From Cryptomeria japonica (Eukaryota; Streptophyta; Pinopsida; Cupressales; Cupressaceae): DNA of 64,000 bases. Each line of letters begins with the position of its first letter. Position 1 is the first letter of the stretch. Where the stretch lies: the NCBI RefSeq assembly GCF_030272615.1, contig NC_081414.1:914447648-914511647 (forward strand), given 5' to 3'. The position numbers were made by a program, and so were the translations under genes. A model generated the notes under the pieces. That model was not told the origin of the DNA, searched no databases, and worked only from the letters and a program-made list of their open reading frames with translations. Of the stretch, positions 47,045 through 58,804 are shown piece by piece.

Positions 47045-48192
47045 TTAGAAACAGGGGCCCGTTTTTGCTTTGGGCCCCCGAGGCAAAAAGAAACAGGGGC
47101 TTGAGGTGAAACTAAATGGGCCCCTATTTTATTCTCAAATGGGGACCCACTTGAAAACCAAATGGGGTTCCATTTTTAAAAAACGGGCCCCCGTCTATAA
47201 ATCCGATTTTACCCATTTTTTTTGGGCACATTTTGTTATTTTTGGACAATAATGTTAATTTTAGGAACGTCAAAACGAGGGCCCATTTTGTGGAAGTTGA
47301 TTCCACAACCCACCACATGCCTCGGGATTAGGTCCGAGATAGGTCTAGGATGGTCACATCGGAGACACGGACCTGCAAATTCAAATCTCCATGAGCGAAA
47401 GCCTAAATATGAACATCTTAAATAGTTTACGTGTCTCTAATTAGAGAATTTTTATACAAAATTAAAACCCATTTCAGATTATATTATCTAGATTCTAAAT
47501 ATATAATTATTTTGAAAAAATTGATTATTTTAACTTATTTTCATTTAATTTATACTAAATCGGGTCCATAATTTTGAAATGTGAACTAATTTTGTAAATT
47601 TAATAACATTTTTATTTTAATGAATTTTGCAAAAAAAAAAATATGTCATCAATCTACACAAAATTATTTTCTATTTAAAAATTAGAAAATTAAAAAATGT
47701 GAAGTTTACGTCAAATTATGTGGGCTGTACATGTTAAATTTTTAAAAAGATAATTATGGTCATTAAAAATGTAACTAAAACATATATTTAAAAAAAAAAA
47801 TACCAAACAATATATTCATCAATCTTTAGTTGTTACAAATCATTTCCCAAAATGGTTTGAGAAAATAATTTTAATTGTGTGAAAAAGTGTGGGTTGTACA
47901 CATGCATGGTATGGTCCTAAAACAACCATTTTAAAAACATAGTTTTTAGAACTCCATTCAAAACGTTATTTTTTATTATGTGGGTATTAAAATAAATTAC
48001 ATATTTAGAAAGTAGACTCAGAGGGCTATGTTTTATATTACTGACATTTTCCAAGATTCAATCTCTATGTATTTCAAAATTTAAGCCTTAATGAGACAAA
48101 ACCTGATAATCAGGGAAAACACGTCCACTTTTTGGCCAAAAAATGGACTCATCTTCTTGCACTGACCCCGTAGGGGAACGCTACTTTCTTTT

Positions 48193-48771
48193 CTAACCTT
48201 CAGAATCATATTCCACATCTACAAGGCCTTCTCTTCCCATGGTGATTCCTTCAATCTGCTGCTCCAGGTGTTCCGTCTGGACAAATTTTGAAATCCAGTC
48301 CGATGCTTTGTTGACAACCACATTTGTCCAATTTGAAAGAAACTTTAGGCTTCTAATTTCTTTCTCCTTGTGGTCCTGATAATCCATTTCATCATCCAAA
48401 AGGATTATTGGAAATTTTGGGATTTCCTCTCCCTGTTTATCAAAATCTTTAGGTAGAGGAATAAAAAAATTCGTCAATACATCCTCTAAATTGCCCAGAA
48501 ACTGAGCTTTGAAATTGGCTTTGCAAAGACTTCTAGACATTTCTTTACATAAACCCCTATCTAGTGCTAACGCCAAAAACATTGACGAAATGTCTATATT
48601 TACCCAATACCTATGGTCTGCCATTACAAACTCCTCACCCAAAACATATTTAATTGCATATACTACTAAAAAGTGCTTATATCTAAGAATGGTCTTTAGC
48701 CTCTTATTTTTAATTTCCCCTAAAACAGCCATTTGCCTCTTCTTAGCAAGCAGTCGAATTGGAGTCTCCAT
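48193..48771 (-). CDS. Unknown 192-aa protein, intact copy
   Basis: ATG 48771 has an in-frame TAG seven codons upstream. The frame has 192 codons and ends TAG near 48193. The protein is helical: a basic N-terminus (METPIRLLAKKRQ), a hydrophobic/aromatic middle (YKHFLVVYAIKYVLGEEF, ADHRYWVNIDISS), then FFIPLPKDFDKQGEE, an acidic loop LLDDEMDYQDHKEKE, and a C-terminal Glu-rich helix. No signal peptide or enzymatic motif is seen. The middle loosely resembles the 44373-45137 head domain (FAEFIMRYITL...SFYLLSSLKHSI), so it may be a fragment of a retroelement gag-like protein. The broken copy at 18178-18764 shows what loss of constraint looks like. Confidence 0.4.
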   Translation of the reverse strand: METPIRLLAKKRQMAVLGEIKNKRLKTILRYKHFLVVYAIKYVLGEEFVMADHRYWVNIDISSMFLALALDRGLCKEMSRSLCKANFKAQFLGNLEDVLTNFFIPLPKDFDKQGEEIPKFPIILLDDEMDYQDHKEKEIRSLKFLSNWTNVVVNKASDWISKFVQTEHLEQQIEGITMGREGLVDVEYDSEG

Positions 48772-49429
48772 TGGGCTAATTGTTCTCGCCTATTAAGACG
48801 ATCACGATATTTATTTCTAGCTATGTGTTTCTCGAAGTTTTGCCAATCCTTTTCTATAGTTTGTTTTAATTCAAATCCATCTTGAGGACTCGACATTAAT
48901 TCTGGATTGCCAATCTATCATCCTATAGCCTTGTGATCATGATTTTGGTTGATTAAGTTTCGAGGAACAAACTCACTTAATGATTATTTCGAGTTGCATT
49001 TAGCCATCTTATCCCCTCGTTATTTAACACCATCTCCTCTTACCACCAAAATGGGTTAACCAAGAACTTTTCCTATCCCACTTTAATCCATTAATTCAAG
49101 TTGAGCCTAAACCACTTGGCCACTGACTAAATAATTTAGGAATTTTATGATCATGGATTTATTAAATTAATGCACCTTTATCAATCATCCCATCACCGCG
49201 AATACCTTTACCCATTGATCTTGTACTCAAGTCTAATATTAATGAAAAGCTTCAAATTCAAAATTCCCTCAAAACTGATTAAAACGGCTAATCATTAATG
49301 AGATTTAAAATTCAAACTTTCATTGATTCTTGTTATAATGGGTAGGAAAGAATGATAAGAAGTTTATATGGCATTTTCTAATATATCAATTGGTAGGAAT
49401 TAATTATTGTTGGCTGCATTTTTTGCCAG

Positions 49430-51800
49430 TATGTTCAATTCACAGTTCTCTTCCTTGTAGATATGAGAAATTCTTAAATCTTCCAGTTTCGCAATTATCT
49501 ATTGTATTACGATTAAACATTTATCCATCAACCAATTTGGTAGTCTATTATTCTGAATTGCATTAACTACAACCTGGGAATCTCCTTCTAGGTGAATTTT
49601 CTTTGAGCCCCTGAGGGCATCACTACTCTTCATAATTTTCATCGGATTGTTGGTGTTAAGGTACTTCCTTCTTAGTATTTTAACCCATTTCTAATCACTC
49701 TTCAAATACAGATTGTATACAATCTTTTCTCTCATTTCTAAGTTCATTAATATCAACTGTCTTGACACCAACAATTTTTGGCTTGTAAATCTTCTCCCAA
49801 GCCAACAAAGGTATTTTATTTTTATCATTGATTCCATTATAGAAGAATCTTCTCATAATTTTATTCATTTTGGCCTCAATTATTTTTGGAATTTTTAAAC
49901 ACGCCATAGAATAAATAAGAAGTGCAGAGAGAACTGATTTAATAATTAGTAATCTTCTTGCAGAAGAAAGTCATTTTCCTTTCCAAGAGCTCATCTTCTA
50001 TATATATCTTGAACCAAAATTCTCCCAATATTCCTTTTTATTCATTCCTTGGAAAAAAGGGGTACCTAAGAATTTTCCCATAAATTTAGCCACTTTGAGG
50101 TTTAAAATGTTGGCTAAATCCCTTTGAAGACTCGATTAAGTATTGAGAAAAAAACACCTCTGATTAGCTCCAATTAATTTGTTGACCCATTGCATCACAA
50201 TATCTTTTGAGAAGGGATTTGATTCTTCTTTCTTCTCTTCTATTTGATTGAGCAAACAACATAGTATCATCTGCAAATTGTTGAAGAGTCACAGGGTTCA
50301 ATCCTACAGCTACTTTAATTCCATACCTTTCTGCCTCCTCTCTAATCTTATTTATACGTCTTCCCAGGGCTTCAGCCAGAATTATAAAGATAAAATGAGA
50401 AATTGGATCTCCTTGCCTTATGCCTCTATTGCAACCAAAGAAACCATGAGCCCCTCCATTCATCAGTCCTGAGAAAGTCAGAAATGAGATGCAGCTATCA
50501 ATCAACATTATCCATTCCATTTGAAATGCAATTTTCCATAGAATCTCTTTCAGGATCTCTATATATTGAATCATAAGATTTCATAATATCTAATTTGATG
50601 ATCATTCATGATTTCTTTGATTTCCTTGCTGAGTGAATCACTTCATGCGCTATTATTATACCTTCCACAATCAATCTCCCAGGAGCAAAGGCACTTTGTT
50701 CTTCTAATATCAAAAGTTTTATAACTCTTTTGAGTCTATTTGCAATAACTTTTGAGATTATTTTATATATGGTATTACATAGGGCTATCGACCTAAAGTC
50801 GGTCATTGGATTGACCATCTTCTTCTTTGGGATCAAAACTAGAAAAGTATGATTCATTGATATCAAGACTATCTTTTTTTTCCGTGACTCCTCCACCACC
50901 TTATGTCTATCATTTCCTATTGTTGCTTAGAAAAGTTTCAAGAAACTATCCAGAAAGCCATCCAGAATAGGTGCCTTATTAGGGTTCATCTGAAATACTA
51001 CATTTTTCACTTCCTTCATTGTTATTTTCTTTAAAAGTTCATGGTTATGATGGTCCGAGATAATTTTAGGAATTGCTTCTAGAAATCCCCTCATTTCTTA
51101 TGTATTCAAAGGTAGAACTTTATTTAATATTTCTTCAAAGAAACATTTTCCCTCCTGATTGAATTCCTCCATAGATTGCATCCTGGAACCGTCTGCTTTA
51201 ATAATTATCGTGATTCTACTCCTTTCCTTCTTAGCTAGAGAGGCCCTATGGAAGAATTTTGTATTTCTAACTCTCTCTTGAAGCCAAACCTCACCAGACT
51301 TCTATCTCCAAAAGCATTTCTCTCTTGCAGATATTTTAAAAATATTTGCCTTTAAAAAAATTTCTCTTTCATATTCCTCTGAATGCATTCCTTCCTTTAT
51401 AACTTTCTCATTGAGAGTTGCTAGTTCTTTTTCTACTCTCTTTTTTACCTAGAAAAGATTCTTGAAATGGAATTGATTATATTCCTTCAATTTCATGTTA
51501 ACATACTTTAACTTACTATTGAGTTGAAACATGTGTCAATGTTCTTTACAGTTGGTCTCCTTCCACCATTTTGCAATTAGATTTTCAAAATTTGGTTCTC
51601 TGAGCCACATGTTTTCAAATTTGAATTTTGAATTGGATTCCAGTTGGACTGGGAAATGGCCAGAGCCAATGAGAGGGAGGATAGAGACTTCATAAAACTA
51701 TATTAGATCTTCATAATCATCTTGATCAAATGGTGCTCTTCCTTCTAAAGATCTATTTTCTTCCATTTAACACTTAATTCTTTCTTTGATATCTTCAAGA
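49430..51800 (-). mobile_element. LINE L1 in copy 2, internally deleted
   Basis: Same LINE as 19380-23060 but missing the zf-RVT and most of the RNase H through the 1.2-kb deletion at 49605. The remaining RT region is 50899-50164. The upstream linker and the endonuclease end (near 51650) are present. Confidence 0.75.
50164..50899 (-). pseudogene. L1 reverse transcriptase region, copy 2
   Basis: 50899-50606 reads LVLIPKKKMVNPMTDFRSI and FAPGRLIVEGIIIAHEVIHS in one open frame, better preserved than copy 1. 50574-50164 reads GGAHGFFGCNRGIRQGDPIS and QQFADDTMLFAQSN with the FADD catalytic pair. A frame break lies between the two parts. Confidence 0.8.
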
Positions 51801-53419
51801 TTCTTCATTTGAGATATTGGTTTTCTCCCTCTTCAAAACATATGCACCTTTAGAAGAGCTCATAAAAAAACAAAAATATAAATAATTTCTTTATGTTTCA
51901 TCTATATATCTTCTCTTATCTTCAAATAACATGTAGAATATTGATTCTAATGGAAGTGTAATTTATTAAAAAATTTGTTAGTCATTAGGGGAGAAAAGAT
52001 GTATTTTAGTCTATCATTTGACAAGGATTTCAAAAGTAAACAATAAATTTGCTGGAATTGAGAGTTATAGCACAAAAATTTGTATTAGGAAAAGGAATCT
52101 ATGAGGGATGAAAAATACAATTGGTAGATGCAATTGTTATATACACTTGTTCATGTTTCTTAGAAAACACAAGTACAAAGTGTTGTACAACATCTATAAA
52201 GACCATCACTACATATTTTTACTTATAAGAGATAAGCCTTTTCCATTGGAATTTTTTGGGGTTGTATATAGTGTTGGAGAACTCCTCTTTTATGGAAAAA
52301 AAAAAACCTTATCCATAAAAAGTTACGGGATTGTTAATTGGTGTTGATAATTTTCACCCTTTGTCCTATATAAACCTTAAATTTTGTATATGAAATTAAA
52401 GTTAGGTATATTCTATTTTAAAGTTAAATAAATTGTTCACAGGAGCATGAATATGTAAACACAATCATGTTTTTATGACCTAAAAAATATTTTTTAGTCA
52501 TTTTAAATGTTGAAGTATACTTCCACTTAGAAATGAGCTTTACTGATAGATTCAACATAGAGTAGTTATATGTAGTTGTAATATTATTTAACTACTTCTT
52601 CTTGAGTTAGTAACTTCGCCATTGGATTTGACATGGTAGGAAGTAATGGAAACCAAGATGGTAACATGCCATATAGAAGATAATGGTATTTAAAATAAAA
52701 AAATTATTTAAAATTTTTTCCTATTATTTGAGATCTATATTTCTTAAACAGTAAATAGAAATGATAAAAGAAACTTTAATAAAATAATATATAAATAAAA
52801 TGAAAAAACAATGGAATGTTGTCTTCAAAATATTTTTTGCTAGTTTTCATAACAAGATGAACTATAAAGCGGCTCTTCTTGGCTTTAGTTTGCATAATGA
52901 TATCATTGATTATTCTATTAAAAAATTTATTATAAGACATATTTGGAAAGTCTGGTGTTCTACTATGTTCTCAAGCAATTATTTTCAATAAAATGGTATT
53001 TCAATGGTTTAGTCTAAATATTTTCAGGTGGCTTTCTTGTTTTCATAGATCCCATACCTTGTTATACATGACTCAGCTTTGTCAAATTCAAGATCAAAGT
53101 GAAAAGCTTTAGAAAAACTACGATATAGAAATTTTGTTAAATTTTCAAGCTATGTAATGACTTTTATATGTAGTGCCTTCTATTGGCCTATGTAATTTGA
53201 TGTCTTTCTCTCTTAATTTCTTGCTATTATTGGTGCTCCTTGTTGGCTTATTGTATTACATTTGTGTTGTGAATTATTCTGCTTCAGCTACTATTATTTG
53301 TAATCCCACTTTGATTCAATATAAAAATAAATAAAAATAAAAATTAAACTGTCTAAACTCTAGGCAATTTTATTTTATTTTTTTTGTCAATAAAAGTGGA
53401 TTATTCCACTAAATTTTTT

Positions 53420-54490
53420 TATTAATATTTTTTATTTTTTACACAGGATTCAAAGAGCATACTAGAGGAAAGAAGGTCCTAGGAAGAAAACCTTTAGTTA
53501 CAACTCATAAAATAAACCTATAGTATCTAACGGATCAATTTATACACCCCGCCCAAAACCACATAAAAAATGCAGTCACAACACATATAATATCAGTTTT
53601 GCATAGAGCCCATATGACAATTTGCCAAAAAAACCCATCGAATAATTTTCAAATGTAGACTCCATAACTGCTATCAATGGAAGAAGACAAATTTTTCCAA
53701 AGCCCTGTGCCAAATCCCATGAGCCAAAAAACTTCCTGCCAAAAAAGAAAGTATCAAAAAACCTTTGAAAAAACACTATTATATCAAATACCATGACCTC
53801 AAACTCTTCTACAGACAACGAACATGAATACTTGAAATGAAAGGGGAAAGCGTGAATAATTATCATCATAAAAATTTACATCGACGTTACTCAAGAAAAT
53901 CATATGACTATTGCTGCAAACCTTCCCATACCCTAGAAGGAATTTCCTCAAAACCCACCTCTCGCTGATTAGCATTGCTATCAATGGCTAAATTTGCCAA
54001 ATAATCTACAATCTTATTAACTTCTCTATAACAATGGGATACCAAGAAAGATTCAAAAAATTCTAATTTTTGTAAAATGGGATCAAGTATATACTGCAAA
54101 TTCCAACAATTCGATTTCTTTTTCATAACACATTGAATAATCACCATAGAATCACCTTCAATTATTAAGTCCTTATTTTCCAAAGAGATTGCCATATCCA
54201 ATCCAAAAGACAAAGCATGAAATTCCGCATAATTGTTAGTTTTAAAACCAATAGCATGACACTTAGCTCGAATAAAATTTGCATTGTGGTCATAAATTAC
54301 CATGCCTACCCCAGCCAGCCCAGGGTTACCTCGAGAGGCCCCATCAAAATTCAGTTTAAAGTGCCCCTACAGAGGAGGTTTCCATCTAGCAGAGCATCTC
54401 TTACCTATTGCATCATTCATTTTTAAAATTGAACCATGAGAGGGTAAAACTGACAGCAGCTTCCAAACTCTAGTAACTCTACTATCCCAG
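53420..54490 (-). pseudogene. LINE L2 3' part in copy 2 (RNase H)
   Basis: It matches 24690-25762. 54303-53908 is an open RNase H segment with YAEFHALSFGLD, EGDSMV and NKIVDYLAN; copy 1 has a stop where copy 2 has Arg (CGA), at ANFIRAKCH. The LINE is cut at 54490 by element D. Confidence 0.8.
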
Positions 54491-54576
54491 TGTCCCTTTT
54501 GCATTTAACCTCCTTGTTGCAGATTTGGTGTTTTGAAGTTGCAGATTTGACATTTTCAACAATATTTCGATATTTT

Positions 54577-54834
54577 CGCGTCTGCATACTGTCGGATCGC
54601 ATTTTTGGTTTTCTGCCATGTCTGCGACATCTAGGATCACGTCTGCACCCTCGATAGTTTTATTTTTTTTACAGATTCCAAAAATCGCGTCTGTGTTTCC
54701 TAATCGCGTCTATGGGATTTTTAGGCACGTCTGTGTTCACAAGGCGCTTCTACATTCTGAAACCGCGTCTATGTGATTTTGAGGCGCGTCTGCGTCCAAA
54801 AGTCGTGTTTGTGTTTATGGTAACCGCGTCTGTG
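54577..54834 (+). repeat. Array of dispersed CGCGTCTG words in element D LTR
   Basis: About eleven variants of CGCGTCTGTG occur in 260 bp (54577, 54617, 54638, 54686, 54705, 54726, 54744, 54764, 54785, 54804 and 54825), with spacing of 19-48 bp. The surroundings are AT-rich, so the words stand out. Function unknown. Confidence 0.7.
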
Positions 54835-55318
54835 TACACTTATTTTTCATTTTGGATTTTTATTGATTCAATTTTTTAGTCATTTGGTTTTTCAGATTTG
54901 GTTTATTTTGAGCTAACATCTTCAGATCTAGCTAACGAAATTGGTGCAGCTTGTCTTGAAAGCAAAATCATTTTGTTGAAGGCCCCTATTTCACAAAGTC
55001 TTTTGGATCTAAAATTTACCTAACTCGTGTGCTTGCAGAAAGGGGTGATCATTTGAAACAATCCAAACTACTAATAACTCTTTTTTGCAGGTCCTTGGCA
55101 AGGGTTTTGGATTTTTATTGTGTGCCTTTTTTTTCATAGACTAGCAAACACTTCAATTGGTGCACTAAAATTGAATCATTGTCTTTTGTGTCTTGAGCAA
55201 TAGGCTCTTTTTGTTTCATCTCTAGAGGGCCTGTCTCCCCGTGTGATCATTAGGACTACTAGTGAGGAGAGAACAACCCAAGTGGTAGCAAAAGAAAAAC
55301 CATCTTCTTCCAAACCAC

Positions 55319-55326
55319 TATAAATA
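55319..55326 (+). promoter_or_regulatory. Probable TATA box of the element D LTR
   Basis: TATAAATA lies 830 bp into the element and ahead of an apparently transcribed leader. It implies that the LTR extends past about 55350. Confidence 0.45.
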
Positions 55327-56506
55327 ACTGTATTCATGTTGAAAACTATGAATAACGTGTGTTGATTAGTTCATACCGATACTATGTCTCCCCATAAACC
55401 CATTTGATCAAATTTATTTGATCAGTTGTAGGACGTAACCCCTACCGGCTGGGAGCCTTCTGTATTTACAGAGCTGAAAGTGCTGCATGTATGGCCACAC
55501 GAGCGGATGCCCTTACTAGCACCTTTTTGTTTTAGAAGCCCAAATCCTTCTAGTTGTTGGGGTAGGAGGTCGGACCTCTGGTAGTAGCCCACATACATAC
55601 GGTTCTTAGTAGAGATACAAAGTTTGCCATGGGGAGTTTTCATGGGCACTGATGCTTGGCTGACCCAAGAAGTGAGTGTCGAGGGTGAAGCCAATGGGGT
55701 CAAGCATCTAAGTATCTGCTCTGAATAGCGTAGCCTTGGGGGAAACTCCATGTGATATCAACAACTATTGTCTTGGCCAAACATAAGAATTGTGCTTGTC
55801 TTATTTTGAACAATCAAACATTCAAGACCAAATAGCAAAACATTGTGTCTTTTGTGTCTTCAAGTGTATGTAAAACATTCTTACATCAAACAACACACTT
55901 TTCTTGGAGCCATTTTGAGTCTAAACACTTGCAAACATTGAGTCCTCATCAACATTGTGTCCTCTTGTCATGGAAATACAGTCAAAATTTCAGATTGGGT
56001 CACAACAAACAACTTCACAAATTGGAAAAATTTACAGTACAACAAACAAGAGCAATCAGTTTTAGAATTCTTGAGCTTCCTAAGCTATCTCTTCAGGTTT
56101 TCATCTAGCATTCAACCTATCTTTAGGTCTCACAAAGTCCATCATTGCTTTACACCTTACATTACATTCACATTTGTCTAAACTTGAGTCAAAATGTCAC
56201 TTGCTTGTCCTCATCATACTTTGTCAACACACTACATACAACAACATTTTGCTAAGTGGTCCCTCATCAAAGTCTATCACCTTTGGGTCTCATTTGGTCT
56301 TACTTAGAGTCAAGGCCAACTTACCTCATCAAGAGAAACTATCATCTCTTTGGAAGCCACACCTACTCTACTACATACATACTTGGTCTTACACTTTGGA
56401 CATTGCAAGTACACCTCAGATTCATTTACATTCCATCCAAACTCTTGGTCTTCCATAATCTTTCCATTTTCATCTAGTCTCACACATCTTGGTCAATACC
56501 TAGTTC

Positions 56507-58804
56507 ATGGTTGAAACCCGTTCCCAAAAATCTAGGCAAGAAACTAAAGAGGCTCAAGAATCTGCAAACATGAGTTCCTATGAGTATGACAATGATATCT
56601 TTTTCAATTCTGATCATACTACATTACCTGACATGGATGCCTATAGAAACATTCCAAATGTTGAGAACATGGACACTACAAACAACAATGATACACACAA
56701 TGACAATATGGACAACTTTTCTATACATTCAGCAGAAGTGGAAGACACCATTATGAATCCTCATTTTAATCGATTGGTGGAGGAAATAATGAGGAGGGAT
56801 GGACAATATTTCCTACAAGTGATGGCACAAAGTGGAGCTAAGATACCTCATGATTTTGACATGTCTCAAATAATGGAAAATCGACCTTTGCAACAAACTC
56901 ACTCCAACATGGATCAAAGGAGGCCTAATAGTGGAGGCAATAAAGGACCACATATGGTGCCTGAATCACCATCATCTTTGTTTCAAAAACCAGAGGTCCC
57001 ATACACACATGGTCAAGCATATGATACTCACCTTCGCAGACCATTATGGAAGTCTTATGTAGAAAAATATGCTCAATCACATACCAATGCTAAGGATCAA
57101 CCACCAAAGCAATTGGATATTCAAAGGCACGCTCAAAATTTGGATACAAGGAAACCCCGTGTCAAATTTGGGGGCAGCACATTAGAACATGACATGCCTG
57201 TAGAGTATGGTATGCATGGACAAAGCAGATATTTTGTTCCTCAACATGAATCTATACCAAGTGGTCCATATATGCAGCATCATTATAGACCTCCTCCATA
57301 TGAACATGTGTATGGTCAATATCATCCATCTATGCAACATGCTCCTCCAATTGGTACCTCAAGCATGGGGTATGGTCCAAGAAGTGAGTCTTCACCTAAG
57401 AGCAATTTGGAGCAACAAATCAGGGACTTACAAAAAAAAATGGAGGACATAAATACATCGAAGCCAACATACACAATGAGAGACATATGTCCTTATCCAT
57501 TTGACAAAAGCATTCCAATGTCTCCATTTCCTACACACTTTGTGACACCTAAGTTTGATAAGTATAGAGGAAAAGGAGATCCTAAGGCACACATAAGACA
57601 ATTTTTCACAGCTTGCATTGAGGTAGCTTCAGAAGAGACATATTTGATGAGATTATTCCCACAGATCTTAGGTGATCAAGCTATGGAATGGTTCTCCCAA
57701 CTTCCACCTAGAATTAAGTCATGGGGTGACTTAGCAAAGGCATTTATTCAACATTTCTCCTACAACATAGAGATAGACATATCAGTCACTACCTTGTGCA
57801 ACACCAAGCAAAATGAGGGAGAGTCTTTTGCATCATTTTTACAAAGATGGAGAAATCTAGCTAGCAGATGCTCTTGTGAAATTCCACAAAAATAAATGGT
57901 AGAGATGTTCACCCAAAATGTTAACAAAGACATTGGCTATGATTTAAGGAAAGCTTGTTTGTCCACCTTCAAGGACATCATTGAAAAAGGATTAGCAACA
58001 GAGAAGGTCCTAATTGAACAAGGAGTCATTAAGATATTTAAGGAAAACAAAGATGACTTTAAAGGAAAAGATAAGCCAAGATTTTGGAATAAAAACAAGA
58101 ACACAGTCAATGATGGTGTTGTAGATGCCAATACAGTGCGACCCAAATTCATTTTTTCAGGATCAAGTTCTACAAACAATCAAGTGAATACTCAAACAAC
58201 TTCTAGATCACGAAGGAAGTATACTCCATTGGGAGAACCACTTGAGTCAGTTTTCAAAAAGCTAGTGGCAAACAAGGTAATCAGAATTCCAGATTTTCCT
58301 CCATATGAGCCAAAGGTCAAACCAAATTGGTGGAATGATGATGAATATTGTGAATTTCATAAGAGCAAGGGTCATAAGATAGGAAATTTTCATCGACTGA
58401 AGAACATCTTACAAGATCTCATTGATAGAGGTGACATTGAGATTGAAGGACACTCATCCAATCAAGAACATGAGATGTTTAAGGAACCATTCCCAAAGCA
58501 TGACAAGGGAAAAGTTGCAGCCACAGATGACCAGACCAACTATACCAAAGAATCTTATAACTATGATTCAACTATCAATCACATCTCGATGGATAATTAT
58601 GTCTCTACCATTATCATCAAGGACAAAACCCCTGAGAATTCTACCCAGAGACCCAAGATTGTTTTGAAAGGCGTTGGATCTTCTTCTGAACCTACCTTTG
58701 AATGTCATGTTACAACCTGTCGAGGTAAATTCACTTTGCAAGGTGCTCCAGCTAAAAACACCACTTCTTCATCAACCAAGCTTGAGTATGACCTTGTAGA
58801 ATAG
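56507..58804 (+). pseudogene. Element D Gag
   Basis: ATG 56507 opens 462 codons to TAA 57893, then the same frame continues for 302 more to TAG 58802. It has an N-terminal Gln/Asn/His-rich region, then the retrotrans_gag domain (about 57490-57950) with FPTHFVTPKFDKYRGKGDP, IRQFFTACIEVA, QAMEWFSQLPP and SFASFLQRWRNLA. A knuckle-like CEFHKSKGH...(58350-58400) follows; the final Cys of the usual motif is Phe. The internal TAA is the main lesion. Role: capsid formation. Confidence 0.85.

Larger units (their letters stand above)
47045..54490. repeat. Segmental duplication, copy 2 (about 7.4 kb)
   Basis: Direct-orientation match to 17035-25762. Relative to copy 1 it lacks 1207 bp (junction at 49605, TTG microhomology), about 30 bp near 51640 and one 51-bp tandem unit. 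The match stops at 54490, where element D starts, so the true right edge may lie beyond D outside the window. 47045-48192 is non-coding, as in copy 1. Confidence 0.9.

Noticed and set aside
57207..57452. 81-aa ORF overlapping element D gag
   Set aside because: Alternate frame of a clear gag reading frame.
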